Below, piece by piece: positions 12,601-25,487 of a stretch of DNA of 64,000 bases. A model generated the notes under the pieces. The model had not been told where the DNA came from. It did not search any database and saw only the letters and a program-made list of their open reading frames with translations. Source of the DNA: Eonycteris spelaea (taxonomy: Eukaryota > Chordata > Mammalia > Chiroptera > Pteropodidae); NCBI GenBank assembly GCA_003508835.1, contig PUFA01000007.1, positions 20,607,001 to 20,671,000 of the forward strand. The letters are read 5' to 3'. Both the position numbers and the translations under genes were made by a program. Within the stretch, counting starts at the first letter, position 1; every line of letters begins with the position of its first letter.

Positions 12601-13629
12601 AAGTGCCCCAGACTGGTGGCTGTCTGGCAGCTGGGTCACGACTTCACAACCCAGGGCTCTGTATAACCAAGGGACAACTTCACATCAGAGTCCCCCCATG
12701 TTTGTAGTGGTCTACTGCAGTTTTCCAGCAGAGGACGGTAAAGCGCTTCAAGGAAGAGGCGCCTCTCTCTGATTTGCTCAGAACCCGTTCCGCTCCTTAG
12801 GCAGCAGGAATCTTGGAAATGACAACCAGCTCTCCAGACTCCAAGAGTCAGATTCTTTTGATACCCTTTATGTAACTTTAATTGTAATCAAACGAATACA
12901 TCACTTTTTAGAAATATAGGACGTGGTTCCACAAAACCCAGCCGCCTCTTGCCACAGCTGCCCTCCTTTGCTCCCCACACGCAGCCACTTCAACTGCTCT
13001 GGTGTTTCTGCCGCTGTTTTGTCTCCGTCTTTCCACATAACCTTGATTCCTTCATTTCAGACATCATCGTTGACTGACTCTAGAAGATGAGGATTTATCT
13101 TTCTTTAATGTGTACCCCGTCTCCTTCTCCCCCAGACACATGCTCACACACTTTCTATCCCTTCTCAGTGTAATCATCTCACTGTTTTTGGTTAAATCAA
13201 TATTCTGGACATTTACCGACCTTTTTGGCCTGCAATATGTCTGTCATCGCTGGACCGATGGTACCTTATTTGCCATTATAATCTTCCACCTCTCGTTGCT
13301 TCTGACCAAGATACTCATTGCAACGGATTTAGACCCACCGAAATCACTAGTCTTCCATTCAGCAGTAGGTGGCCTAATTGGAAAGTGGAATGGCCTTTGG
13401 AAGACTCAGTTAAATGCTCCTTGAAAGACAGCATCCTGAAATTGAAGTCCTGTCTTATAGGGTGTAGAATACGCTTTCACACAGCAACCAGTATAAGGCA
13501 TTATTCCTCTGATATCCCAGTCGCTGGGCCAGAAAACATGGAGGGGAAGTGGCTTCTCTCACTATTATAGCTAATAACCACTTCCAGATTTTTTTGCTTC
13601 TTGTTCTCACAACTTTGAACTCTGCTAAT

Positions 13630-14060
13630 TTGGAGCTCTTCGTTCCCAAGATAGAAACACTTCCACCGTGTCATACAGTCCAGCTAGCTGATGATCGGGG
13701 AATCTGGGTTCCCCTGCCCTGAACCAACAGGTACAAGAGGAGAGTCATCTACTGTCTGGTGCAATCGATCCTGATGATCAAATTAGGCTGCTGCTCTGTG
13801 ATGGGTGGACTACGTCTGGAACTCAGAGGGCCATCTGGGGGCCCCTCTTATTCTTCCATGTCCAATACTGAAAGTTAATGTAAAGCTACAGCAGTCAGGA
13901 AAAAACCCCAGACCACTGACATATCAGACACTTAGAGAATGAGGATTCGAGTCACCACAACCAACCTAGGTTTGGGCTGAAGGAAAAGGAAGGAGGCATG
14001 AGCAGGAGGAGGAAACCAGTGATGGAAACAAGGACCGTCACAACAATGTATATCTCCTTC
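13630..14060 (+). mobile_element. ERVL/MaLR-like internal fragment
   Basis: The segment from 'aggagagtcatctactgtc' through 'gatcctgatgatcaaatt' to 'gaggattcgagtcacc' resembles the 3' internal region of ERVL/MaLR elements as I remember it. It is heavily degraded, with no usable open frame and no recognisable flanking LTR pair. Family assignment is uncertain. Confidence 0.4.
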
Positions 14061-15059
14061 TTGCTTGTATGTATATATACTATATATTTGCATGCCTTAC
14101 TAATTTCCTTTTCATTCTCTCTTCCTTTCCCCCTGATGATTTTATTAAAGGATTGCTGCTGATGGTTAATTTTACAATTTAGTCTTTAGGTTGCAAAATA
14201 GTTAGGTGAGACCTGGATTCGACTTGAGGAGTGATTAGTATCACCCACAGATGAACATTGTGACTGTTTCCCCAGAGCTGAAAACAATGTTAGGATGATG
14301 TGTCTCCTCATTTGAGACAGTTCCACCTCCACTCCTCTGTGCTCTGCTCTGTGATTCTGGGCTCGATCTGAAAACGTCATTTCTCACTTGCCAGCTGGCT
14401 CTCTGCCATTTGAGGGTGACTAGCAGGAGAAAAGGGCAAAAAAAGGGAGAAAGGACTTGATCCTTCTTGCTTATGTCCATTTCTGTCAGTGTAACCCCAG
14501 CAATGGCTCTGGACCTTGGCAGTGGCAGTGGGTTCCAGTGGACATTGGCTCCTTTTTCCAGCTTCCTTCAGCAGTCCCAGAAGCAGCCTCGTTACATCCC
14601 TCAGAGGTGCTGGTACCAGCTGGGTAATGCCCCTTCCTTAAGGGTCCGAGTCCCAGTTTTATGAGATTCCCTCCTGAGATCCTGAGGTGCCATTAGCAGA
14701 CAAACAGCCTCCTCTCCCCAGAAGTCTCAGTGACAGCTGTACTGAGCCCCATCCTTGAGCTCTGGAGACACCAGCCCTGGCCGGGAAGCATTCCCTCCAA
14801 AGAGATCTGCATTCCACCCCGAATCTTTAGTATTTGATGTCCACCTGTGTGCCTTGCTTTCCGAGGCTAGTGAGCCTTAGGCGAGCTTTACCCCAGCTGC
14901 ACAGGACAAAGGCTGGCAGAGCAGCTCCCCTACAGGGTGCCCGGGCCAGGAAGCGGATTGGCGGCCTGCAGGAGAACAAAACAGAGCTTCAGTATTGCAT
15001 TAAGAAGTTCATGTGGAAAAATAGGTGCTGGTTCTGAAAGAGACCCAAACAGGCACTGA

Positions 15060-16165
15060 TAAAATTCAATTTTTTTCCCTCATATAAATTCCTACTAAAA
15101 ATAGGAATAGGAAGACGTTTCCGAAATATAAGAAAGAGATGGTCAGAAATCTATAACAAATATCATAAAAAATAAGTGAAAAGCTGGCATCGCTAATAAA
15201 ACAGAGATGCCTGCTGCCCCCACTCTTACTCACCATTGTTTTGGAGCTTCTGACTAATGCAATAACAGAAGGCAATTAAGTAAGATTCATAAATATTTAA
15301 AAGGAAATGCAACATTATTTGCATGAGATGTTCTTATCTATCAAAAAAAAGTTCAAGAGAATCAACTCAGGGCTATTACAAAAAGTGTGTGAATTTAGTA
15401 AGATAGCTAGTCAGAATACAAATTTATAAAAATCAATAAACAGGAAGGACTATTTAGAAAAAAAAAATGTCATTGAAAAAGATCTTACTCACGGTAGCAG
15501 CAAAAGCTATAAAAATACCTCAAAAGAAACCTAACAACAAATATGTCAGGTGTGTAAGAAGGAAACAATAAAACTTCACTGAAGATCGTAACAGAAGACT
15601 TGACTACAATACAGAAATACGCCACATCCCTAAAGGAAAACTTGACATTGTGGACATGTCGGTTCTCCTCAAATTATCCTATAAATTTAATGGCATTCCC
15701 TCAAAATCCCAAGAGCTTTCTCCCCTCACCCCTAAACCCATAATCCCTGTCCAACCATGAGAAAAGCATCGTAGAAACACAATAGAGGAGCATTCTGCAG
15801 AACACCTGACCAATACTCCTCAAAAGCGAGGTCATCGAAGAGAAGGAAAGTCTGAGAAATTGTTGCAGCCAAGAGGAGCCCAAGGAGACACGCTGACTAA
15901 ATGTGACGGAATCCTAACAGAAAAATGACTTTAGGTGAAAAAAACGAAGGGAATCTGAATAAAGGGTGGACTTTAGTTAGTCGATAGTAACGTATGTATC
16001 CATGTTGGTTCGTGAACTGTGACCCATGTGCCATACTAATGTAAGATGTTGAAAACAGGGGAAACTGGGTGAGGGGTATATGGGAACTCTCTGTAGTATG
16101 TTCTCCATTTTTCTATACATCTCAAACTGTTTTTTTTTTTTTTAAATAAAGTCTAAGGAAATCCC
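15060..16165 (+). mobile_element. 5'-truncated ancient L1 (ORF2 end and 3' UTR)
   Basis: Forward L1. The ORF2 3' part is recognisable from 'cactcttactcaccattgtt' through 'tagtcagaatacaaatttat' to 'aatggcattccctcaaaat'. It continues into an L1M-type 3' UTR with 'gaaaagcatcgtagaaacac', 'ggggtatatgggaactctct' and a terminal T-rich stretch followed by 'aaataaag'. Many stops and frame breaks; inactive. Only about the last kilobase of a full element is present. Confidence 0.8.
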
Positions 16166-16929
16166 AATGGGATATTTTTGAGGGGGGCAGTGGAAAGAAG
16201 GGGAAACTTTTGACTTTGTTCTAAATGTTACCTGGAATAATAACTGAACAACAGGGCACAGTTTTCTTTTTAAGATTAATAGGTGCCTGCTAAGCTGTGG
16301 TGAAAAGCCCTTCATCTCTTCCCATCCTAAAGATCGGCCTCAAACAAGGAGAAAACAAAACGCAAAACTAAACCCACCCTGGATGAAAGGAGGAGTGTGA
16401 AAACCTCGGATCGCGGTGCAGAGGGAAGGCACTAGGAAGGCCTTAGCAGAGGAGCAAGAGTCAAGTCTGAGTACCCAGCGGGGGCCATGGGAAAGGACAG
16501 ACAGTTGCCCGCCCGGACCGCAGGAAAGACTCAGGAATAAGAGGGACCAGGCCCCTTAGAACGTTGAGGTGAAGCCTGTGGCTGACAATATAGGGATCCT
16601 TTCTAAAACCTTCTTCAGGAAGCAGTGAGACCCCCGCCCCCAGATTGCCCATCCCAACCCCACCCATGGCGGTCAAAGGGCGATCCTTCTCCTGCCCCTG
16701 CTGCCCACTAGAGATGCCTTGCCAAGAGAAAGGGACACACGGAGTGACCGAGTGCGGCTTCACCAGGCACTGAGAAGGTTGAGAGTGTTGACTGGAAAAC
16801 ATGAGTAAGGAGAAGTCCGGCTTCTTCTCCACTCAAGTCCAAGATTTAGAGGTCTCTCTGATCTGGCAACACTCCGAAGTCAGCCCAGGGTTAGATTTCT
16901 TAGCCCCAACTCCCACCTGGTCCCACCCC

Positions 16930-17014
16930 TCACACACACACACCCACTGGCAGGAGAGTGAGGCTCTTCTTTGTAAAAGAAGGGAAGACACACACACACA
17001 CACACACACACACA
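16930..17014. repeat. two (CA)n microsatellites
   Basis: A short CA run at about 16930-16943 and a longer one at about 16987-17014, separated by unique sequence. The longer run ends in ACATATG. Confidence 0.95.
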
Positions 17015-17199
17015 TATGCCCAGGAATTTGGCCAGCCTCAGCCTCTAGTGAGCCCCGTCTACAGATCCCTCCCACTCAAGCCCACACGTGGTCAGTTTAG
17101 TGCTGCACCCCAAAAGCTGAAAGGCAGCAAAGGATCGCTGGTCATTTGAAGAAAACTCCAACATGAAAGAGAACTTAATAAGTCAGGAGAAAAAACTTG

Positions 17200-18350
17200 A
17201 AGGAGCAGATAAAACAAAGAATGGAGGGAAAAGATATTCTTGGAGAAGAGAAAACATTGCATCCGTTAAAAATAAAGGCAGCTATAATAAACCAAGAATA
17301 AGAAGTCTTGTTTCTTGATGGAAATTTAAAATAGGAGAGCTTTTATTTTTTAAGTTTCAGTGTTCAAAGATAAGGTCTTTGGGGGCTATGGGGGCTATAT
17401 CCTAACCAATATTAGAATGTATGATAAAGCTATGGGAATTTAAACAGGTTGGAACTGTACAAATAGACTAATGGTCAACAGTACATAACAGAAAGATAAG
17501 AAATAGGCATATGATGATATGAAAATTTATCACATGATATACAAATGGCACTGTAAAACAATGAGAAATCGAAGAATTATTCTATAAGTGTGTTGGGACA
17601 ACTAGATATCCATTAAGGAAAAAAAAAGTCAGATCCCTACATTATGTTCTGTGCCAAAATAATTTCCAGGTGGGTCCAATATTTAAACAAAAGAAAATTA
17701 GAAAAAAGTCTAGAAAAATGTTTTAATAATTTTCTTAAGGTCTTTCTATGACCACAAAACCATATAGAAAAAACAGAAAACATTTACATTTCCACATAGC
17801 AAAAAACATCATAAATAAATTTGCAAAAAAAAAAATGTCTGAATTGAAAAAATAAATTGCATTATATATTACAAAGGCTCTTGTTATTCTTAATATGTAA
17901 ACTACATTTACAAATCAATGAAATGCACAAGGTCTCTAATTTGATAAGGACAAAAGATATGATCAAGTAATTCCCAAGAGAAGCACAAAAGAGTAATAAA
18001 TATGAGAAAATTTGCTCATCTTGCTAATCATACATGTGATTTAAAACAACAGTGAGCTATATATCACTTGCACATCACATTACCGAAGACTAAGCAGATG
18101 GGTGATATGTATTGTTAGGGTGGGAGAAACAAGCGTGCTCGTACGAAGTCAATGAAGATTGATGCTGGTGCTATCTTTGTGGAGGGTGAGCTGGCAAAAT
18201 GTTTCAGGGCATGAGCTGGGCATATGCTCGGATCCTGAACTTCCACCTCGGGAACATATCCCAATGGAATAATAATAAGAGATGCACACGAAATACACAT
18301 CTAAACACATCTAATTCAACAGTTTGATGATAGAAAAATATGAAGTAACC
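17200..18350 (+). mobile_element. degraded L1-type LINE fragment
   Basis: A-rich, stop-filled sequence with the L1 ORF2 distal block order: 'aaagataaggtctttggggg', 'gtgttgggacaactagata', 'tcaatgaaatgcacaagg', and 'gaagtaacctaaatatccat' at the end. No intact frame. It could be a HAL1/L1M relative; the precise subfamily needs alignment. Confidence 0.6.
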
Positions 18351-18859
18351 TAAATATCCATTTGTTTACATGTCTTTATGTTGGTCTCCCTGGGAACCGT
18401 GAGCTTCACGTGGGCGGTGGCTCCGGTATCTGGTGTAGACCTTCGATATACGTTTCAGGAATGGATGACGGATGGATGAGTGAGTTATGAAAGAAAGGAG
18501 GGAACGAGGGGGAAACAACGTTGGAAGTTATTTGGAATCACTTACTCTGTGACTCCCACATTTTTCAATTTCATGCACATTCCAAAATAATTGAGGGAAC
18601 TACTATACATTCATTAACTTTTAAATGTGGTATGAAGGTCACAAAACTACCTCCGTCTTTTACGTAGCAATTCGTAAGAGGACTTTTAAACGCCAGAATG
18701 AGAGGGAACACACAATCTCGGGATAAAAGATGGTCCGGTAAATTGAATCGATTTCGCTTTATGAAAAAGATCTGTATTGCTTTACGGTTTCCATGTTCCC
18801 GAGGACCAGGGGAAAGTTCTCCGACAGAGGTGGCTTCGTGGACTGGCATGTGGAAGCTG

Positions 18860-18990
18860 GTGCCTTGTTTTACAGATGGTGAGACTGAGGCTCTGAGCAG
18901 GTGTGGGACCTGACCGTAGTTTCCCAGCAGCCAAACAGCAGTGGGGTGGGGGTGGGGGGACCAGAACCCACATTGCTTGACTCCAGGCCA
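18860..18990 (-). repeat. MIR fragment (reverse)
   Basis: Reverse MIR: 'ttttacagatggtgagactg', 'aggctctgagcagg', later 'ccagaacccacattgc' and 'ctccaggccagagctctg'. Confidence 0.65.
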
Positions 18991-19869
18991 GAGCTCTGTC
19001 TTCACAACAGTGCCCACAACTTAGTATTATTCCTAGGATGAAGAGTATTCACCAGTGAAGGGGACTCTGGAGCTCATCAAACTTAACATCTAATCTGGGC
19101 ATGAATTACCTCCAGAAGAGCCCCGCCCCTGGCTTGCATACCCCCAGTAACAGGAAGCTCACCTTTTGCTGGGGGCAGGAGGAGAGGGCTCAGTTTCTTA
19201 GGCAGTCCTTTTGCTTTCCTGAAGCTGAAACTGTCTCTATGTGGTTCCACACAGTAGTCCTGAATCGTGCCCCCTCCCCACACCAACTGCATGGGGTCCT
19301 GCAGGTTTCAGAATGTGTGGTGTTTGGGAGTCTTATTTTAGAGTTTCCTGAGATCGAAAAGCAGTCTCTCTCTCTCTTGCCTCAATCTCCGTCCATCCCT
19401 CCTTTTCTCTAATGGACAAGAAGAGAAGAACAAAACCAGGAACACATTTTATCTTCTGAATGACGATTGGACCAACATTCCCAACCCAATTTCCAGATGA
19501 GGAGACTGAGACTTAGAAGCGATGTAGAAGCCATCATCAGTTCCAACGCCCTACATAACCAAAGTGCCCCGAAATGGAAGGCATCGCTCAGACTGTCAGG
19601 TTTGGAAGCTGTGCTCCACCACTAGCACTCAGATCAACATATCTGCATTCTCTGACTTCACCAGCCTGCCAAGGCCCTGTCTGTGACCGAGGGTGGTTTG
19701 CAAGGCCTGCTCTACAGCCAACACTCACCTGAGAGCTGAGGGTTTCTTTTGCCTGCTCCCCTGGCTATATCTATTATTAAAAATTGTGGAGAATAGCTGT
19801 GCAATCCTCTCTAGGTTACAAATTTCTTAGGTCTTAATGCTACAAGCAACAGAAATTGCTCTGGCTGAT

Positions 19870-20457
19870 TTGGGTGTCCAGCCTCCAAGATGACCCCCAG
19901 TGATCCCTCCTAGTGTTCACTCCTTCATGCAGTGCCCCCACACTGTACCAGGGTTGGGCTGTGTGGCCAGGAGAAATGACAGAAGGGATGGTACATCACT
20001 CTGAGATTAGGTTATAAAAGATTGCAGCTTGCCTGCCTCTGTCCCATTCACTCTGGAAGAGACCAGCCCTATTGAGATGCCCACAGCGAGGATCCGAGGC
20101 CTCCTGCCAACATGAACAGGGCAACCAACTGCCCAGAGTTGCCTGGGACTGGCCTAGTTTTAAAGCTGAAAGTCCCATGTCCTGGGAACCCTCCTCACAC
20201 CGGGCAAACTTGGATGGTTGGTTACCCTACATGTGAGGAAGTCTGGGAGTAGATTCTCCAGCCCAGGCAAACCTTCAGATGACCGCAGCCCCGGCTGACA
20301 GCTTGACTAATCTCATGAGAGATTCTGAGCCAGAAACATCCAGCTAAGTTGCTCCCAGAATTCCTGCCTCTCAGAAACTGTGAGATAATAGGTGTTTGTT
20401 GTCTTCAGCTGCTAAGTTTGGGGGTCATTTGTTATGCAGCAATAGATAACTAGTACA
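19870..20457 (+). mobile_element. MLT1-like MaLR LTR
   Basis: The 3' end 'gctgctaagtttgggggtc', then 'atttgttatgcagcaatag', then 'ataactagtac' is characteristic of MLT1-type LTRs. The body has a 'tcagaaactgtgagataat' block. It is interrupted by a separate palindromic insertion at about 20117-20229. Only the LTR portion is seen; no internal MaLR region was recognised next to it. Confidence 0.7.
20117..20229. mobile_element. palindromic MITE-like DNA element
   Basis: About 113 bases with imperfect terminal inverted repeats: the left end reads CAGGGCAACCAACTGCCC and the right end is close to its reverse complement (ending GGTTGGTTACCCTA). The flanks share CATG on both sides, consistent with a short target duplication inside the MLT1-like LTR. 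No coding capacity. The family name is not certain. Confidence 0.6.
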
Positions 20458-20809
20458 TTGCAAATGAGAAACACATGGAAAGGATATCAGGAAGCGCATG
20501 ACCCTCTGAAAGGCTGTAGAACCAGATGTGGGGTGCACAGAGCCAAAGCCACAGCCAAGGTCATGCCAGAGAGCAAGTGCAGTGAGGACGCTGCCCAACA
20601 CTGAGCAGCAGGTGCTGTAACTGGCACTGGCAGTCTGCTGGATTCAGCCACTGGCACCCCTGCCCCTGAAAACGGACTATCTTGCCTCCCCACTCTCACC
20701 AGAAAGGACTGTTTATAGTCCATGCCTCTACGTGTCACTAGCTTCCAATTCAAGGTCTTGATAATGCATCTGATCGGCTGATTGTTGATCACGTACCGTG
20801 CCTTACCTT

Positions 20810-21040
20810 CAGGGAGACTGGGTGTCTTCGTCCTTCGGGCTGCTTATAAACGACGAAAAATTATTTCTCCCAGTTCTGGAGGCTGGACATCCAAGATCAA
20901 AGGAGATTCAATGTCTGGCGAGAACTTTCTAGTTCATGAACAGCCGGCTTCTCTCTGTGTCCTCCTATGGTGGAAGGCGCGAGAGTGCCCTCTGGAGTCA
21001 CTTTTGTAAGGGCACCGATCCCATTCACGCGGTTGCTGGA
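20810..21040 (+). mobile_element. common ancient repeat, copy 1
   Basis: Recognised from 'gggctgcttataaacgac', 'cccagttctggaggctgga', 'ttcatgaacagccggcttct' and 'ctctgtgtcctcctatggt', ending 'gggcaccgatcccattcac'. A second member of the family, in the same orientation, is at about 58105-58425. I am not sure of the family name. Confidence 0.6.
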
Positions 21041-21279
21041 CAGCCAGGAAAAAAGAGACGCGTCCGCCTCAACCTCATCTCTAACGTGGGGATAATTAAA
21101 TCAGATGGTTTGTGAACATGTCTACGCACTCACCCGGCACTCAGTAAATCTCAGAAGCTACACGGTAGCCGAGGCGATTGTGTGAAAACATAAATCGAGC
21201 CCTGCGTCTCCTCAGCTTTAAAGTTGCCAGCGGCTTCCGTTGCACTTCAGGTAAATCCAAATAGTAGAAAAGCAAGACT

Positions 21280-21570
21280 CAGATCCTACCCACGTGTCCC
21301 CCTCGTCTCTGTCCCTGTCTCTCCTTCCCCATTGTACTCCAGGTGCACTGGTCTCTGCCGCCTCACGACAAGCCCAGCTAGGTCCTGTTTCAGGGCCTGT
21401 GCCTGGGCTGCGTGCCCTGCGAGCGACTCTTCACTCAGCGCTTGCGGGGATGGCTCCTTCGCAGCTGTCAGGACTCCCACTGAAATGCCACCTCCTCAGA
21501 GAAGCCTTCCTTATCCCCGTGGTCGAAAGTGGCTCCTTCGCCCCCATCCTATATCCTCTACCTCCACTCC
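21280..21570 (+). mobile_element. L2 LINE fragment
   Basis: Forward L2: 'ttcagggcctgtgcctgggc', 'actcccactgaaatgccacc', then 'tcctcagagaagccttcctt'. Confidence 0.7.
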
Positions 21571-22446
21571 AGTCATGTGCTGGGCACATGTTAAGTGGTC
21601 TGTAAGTGACAACAGCTTATGCAGAAAAAAGGAATCTGTTCCTTGCCACGTGTCAACAGGAGGGTCTAATGGGGGATGCCCTCGGGGGCATGGGCAGGGG
21701 ATAGTGTTTTCTGCTTCCTGGGGAGCTGGCAGAAGAGAGGCAAGCAGCTTGTCATAAGAGCAGAAAATAGCAATGATGATCTGCCCAGGGCATTTGATCT
21801 TAGCTGTCATCGGCAGCTGGGTGAGGAATCCCTTGGTCTTAAGCCAGATCCTCCTTCCTTCCAAGAGAGGGATCCCTCAGCTGCTGGATCAGACCAGACC
21901 AGACCAAAACAGAGCTGTGCCTGGCTTAACACAAGGCCCATGGAATCCACTTCCTTTCAACAATTCTTCCAAATGTGAATTTATTATAAATATTTATTTA
22001 TTTATTTATTGCAATTAAAAAGGGGGACATCTTTAATAAAAGGTAGAGAAAACACGGTTAAGTGAGTAGGATTAGAAGTGGGAAGGGAGGAATGAGGAGG
22101 AAGCAACTGCCAAAGTTATTGGGAATGGAAGTGGAATTTGGCTCTGAGCTTCCTGGCAGCCTGTGCAAAAAGGAAAAACTGATCAGTTACAGAGCTCTTC
22201 TTATTAGCAAGGGAGATGTGTTTGCCAGTTCTTCGAGGGAAATGCAGTTCGTTGTCAGTGTTAGTTTTTTCCAAGTGCTAAATCCTGAATAAAATATTTC
22301 CAGTGAGGCTTTATGAATGTCATTAATTAATGCAATAAACATCATCCTTGGTTTACAGCAAATGGCGAAGTGAATCTCCAGTGATAGAGGCATTTAACTT
22401 GCAGCTCTTGGACGTATATTCTGCTTGAGTATCATTATTAGTAGGT

Positions 22447-22466
22447 AAAAAAAAAAAAAAAAAAAA
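22447..22466. repeat. poly(A) tract
   Basis: Twenty consecutive A residues. No recognised SINE or LINE body lies immediately upstream, so it is either an orphan simple repeat or the tail of an element too diverged to recognise. Confidence 0.9.
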
Positions 22467-22734
22467 GTCCACATATTAGCTTTTCCTTCCCAAGAGCTGA
22501 GTTTCATTCCTTTAGAGCATTCAATGTCCTCACAGGGACCTGGAGGTGACTGAATTGTTAGCACAGTTTTTGTAGGGGGAGGTCATGAAGTATCTGACCT
22601 CACATTACAACCTTTGGTCAGCTCCTTTTGCATGATATGCTCAAAGGAGAAATTGGGAAAGTATTTTATCACACATTAGGTTGAAAAGCTGCATATGGAA
22701 AAGGACAATGAACCAGAAATGTTCAAGAGTTAAA

Positions 22735-22880
22735 GACTGTGAGCAATAGAGTCAGGCAGACCTGGGTTTGAGTCTTATCCGGACCTCTAGCTGTGTAGCC
22801 TCGGGCAAGTGTCTTAACTTCTCTGAGCATGGTTTCCCTGTCTGTAAAAATAGTTATAATATCTGCCTCGGATTATTGAG
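22735..22880 (+). repeat. MIR, nearly complete core
   Basis: Forward MIR: 'agtcaggcagacctgggttt', 'ctagctgtgtagcctcgggc', 'taacttctctgagcatggt' and 'tccctgtctgtaaaaatag'. One of the better-preserved MIR copies in the window. Confidence 0.85.
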
Positions 22881-23514
22881 TCACAAAGTAGTGTCCCTAA
22901 AAGTGTGTATCACTTGCTCTAGTCATCCCGTCTCTCCCTGTCCCCTACTAGTTCTCAGGGAATTTGAGCCGAGCTCCCACCCTCACCCCTACTTACATAT
23001 TTCATTTAAAACTCGCTCACAGAGGGGAGCCCATAGAGGGAAGCACAGCCTCACAAGACCTACCACCAGGTCCAGACCACTTGTCTGGTGACTACATTCA
23101 GGCCCCAGAGCCACTTTCTGCCCACCCTGACCCGGAGCACCTGTGTCAACCTTGAGCCACCTTGGGCTTCCCTTCTGAGACGGTTCCAGCAACCCTCCCA
23201 GCCTTGTACAGGATTCCTCCCTGCGCCTTGGTCTTGATTACAAGCCTATGGGGAAGGAAGCTACTTAAGGGCAGAATGTAGGACCCTTGGGACAAACTCC
23301 TTATGCCATGCAGAAGGAAAGTGGAGCCCAGACAGGAAAAGTCATGTGCCACAGTTTACAGTGTGGAGTGGCAGGTCATCAGACCTGGGTCCCTGAACCA
23401 CAAAGGGTCTCTGTGCTCCCTAAATGCAATGCCTGAAGAGCTGACGCTCCAACCTGCAATGCGCAAGGACCCAGCCCCACTCTTCAGATGCAGCCTGCAA
23501 TACAACAGCTTCTA

Positions 23515-23890
23515 GGAGAAATCCCCTCCTGGCCTCACTTACCAGCTCATTCTCTTAGAGACCTTTTTGCTTTTTGGAGGCTGTGACCACACTCTCTCTT
23601 TATGCATTTGGCTTTCTGGCTTCATTTCCTGTTCCTCTGTCCCACCCACTCTCTACTCCAGTCGCAGCTGACCACCTGTCAAACACCTGGGCACTTGGAC
23701 TCCTCTGGGTTTTTGCTCATGCTGTTCACTGTTCTGGAATGCTATCTACCACTGGTGGAAATTCTAGAGCTCCTCTTGAGGCCAACCTCTAATATCATTT
23801 CCTTGGTGAATCCTACTCTTCAAAAGAAACATATAGCTCCATCCTGTGTCCTTCCCCCTGCCCAAGCACTTGCATCTCTGTAATGCTTAG
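23515..23890 (+). mobile_element. L2 LINE fragment
   Basis: Forward L2-like order: 'cagctgaccacctgtcaaac', 'gctcatgctgttcactgttc', 'tggaatgctatctaccactg', 'ccttggtgaatcctactctt'. Confidence 0.65.
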
Positions 23891-24074
23891 CGAAGGTGAG
23901 TGTGCATCAATTACTGAATCAATTTGAATTAGCTGTGAGTGCCTCCATCTCTTGGCCAGACCAAGGCCTCCTTGAAGGACATTGTCTAACTAATCCTGGT
24001 ACTCCAATACTCTGCCTGGAAATAGTACATATACACTCAGGAAACTTTTACAGTTGTATCGAATGTCATACAAT

Positions 24075-24265
24075 TATGGTGTTAATGACTGTTTCTTGAG
24101 CATCTACTGTGAGTAGCCAGGTGCTAGGCCCTTTAAAGATGTTCACACAGAGCCGGCAATGTGGGTTATTTGTGCACCCCACTTTATGGATAAGGAAACT
24201 GCGGCTCAGAAAGGGTAAGTCATTACTCAAGATTGCACAGCAAGTAACAGATATGGAATTCCAAG
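24075..24265 (-). repeat. MIR (reverse)
   Basis: Reverse MIR: 'ttgagcatctactgtgagt', 'ggataaggaaactgcggct', 'attgcacagcaagtaacag'. A second short reverse MIR remnant ('cccatttcacagatggagaa') is at about 24730-24790. Confidence 0.8.
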
Positions 24266-25487
24266 AAGCTCTGTCCTGGGGCCAGGCCGTGCGGTTTATA
24301 GGTGTGCCATCCTCTTGGGAGGAGTCCTCCCCAGGGGGGTACCTGAGGCCACCTGTGCTAGCTTTTGCAGGGCTTGGATGGACGTTTTGGTGAGGCCTGC
24401 CAGCTCCTCTCCGTGCAGTTAGTTCCAGGCCGTTCCTGGGACGGAATCCCTCCCAGCAACCTCCCCCTGGGAGGTATGGGCCCCTGTCATGAGCCAACCC
24501 AGCACAGCCTTCCTTGGCAGAGGACAGTTCTGCCGCTAGTATCTTGCAGACAACACCAAGGAGAAGAGAAGTTATTTCGGGAATGGTTGTCCTGGTTACA
24601 TCATCCCGCGATGTCCTCTGCCCCATCATGGCCCGTCGATTGTCCAGGCGCCAAAGGAACACTTTTAGACGTTCAAGCACTTTGTCTTTATGAAAATTCC
24701 CCGTCTTTCAGTTTTTCTGTGATGTTGAATCCCATTTCACAGATGGAGAAACTGAGGAACCGAGCAAGATTGAACAGCTTGAACATGTGTTCCAAACCAG
24801 CCAGAGACCAGCCCGTCTGGTTCTCGGAAACTCAACACCTGTAACAAATTTCGAGTTGAAGCGCTCTGGCCGTTCGCGACTTTAAAACCGCGGCCCCACG
24901 GAAATAGTTAACATTTTGAACGCACTCCCTAGCCCCTTACCCTCAGCTTTCAGCGGGACGCCAATGTTTTACAACTTTAGTTTGTATCTCCAAACAGATG
25001 GGCATTCAAAGGGTTAAACGGGACCAGAAGGGGGCCTGCTGCGGAGCCTCGAAAGGGTTAAAAATAAAAACGTATTTACCCCTGACCATTTGGTTCAAAT
25101 TGGGCAGCGACGGGACCCAGAGATCCAGGGAGCACCCTCCCCCCCCCTCGCCTGAATGACTTTTAAATTCCAGAACTTTTAATTCCGATCAAAAAAAGTG
25201 TCCCAGTTCGAAAGTTCTTTTAACCTTTTCTTTTTTCATTTATTTTTTTCTCGATTTCTCCACGGGCTGGATTATAAAACTCGCTCTCTCGTTTTGGGTT
25301 CGAGGAGCTAGGTTTCCCCCCGTGGGCCGCGTGCGGGGCGGGGGCGGAGGGGGCCCGGGGAGTTTTCTCCGGGGCCGGGTTGGGACGCGGCTGGTGAGTC
25401 CCGGCTCCGGCCCCTGAATTGGGGGGTCCGCGTCTGCCCCAAACGCCGCTTTCTTCCGTTTTCCATGTCATTTCCTGTACTAATAAG

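Larger units (their letters stand above)
1..25300. other. intergenic region, no gene recognised
   Basis: I found no exon with family resemblance in this stretch on either strand. Open frames here are short, lack supporting splice sites or similarity, and many run through MIR, L2, L1 or simple repeats. The recognisable repeats are listed separately. The sequence between them looks like ordinary unique mammalian intergenic DNA; conserved enhancers or long non-coding RNA exons could be present but cannot be seen without alignment or transcript data. Confidence 0.6.

Noticed and set aside
13110..13424. 104-codon frame with hydrophobic segments resembling a membrane protein
   Set aside because: No similarity to a known family that I can recognise, no splice or promoter context, and T-rich DNA gives hydrophobic translations by chance.
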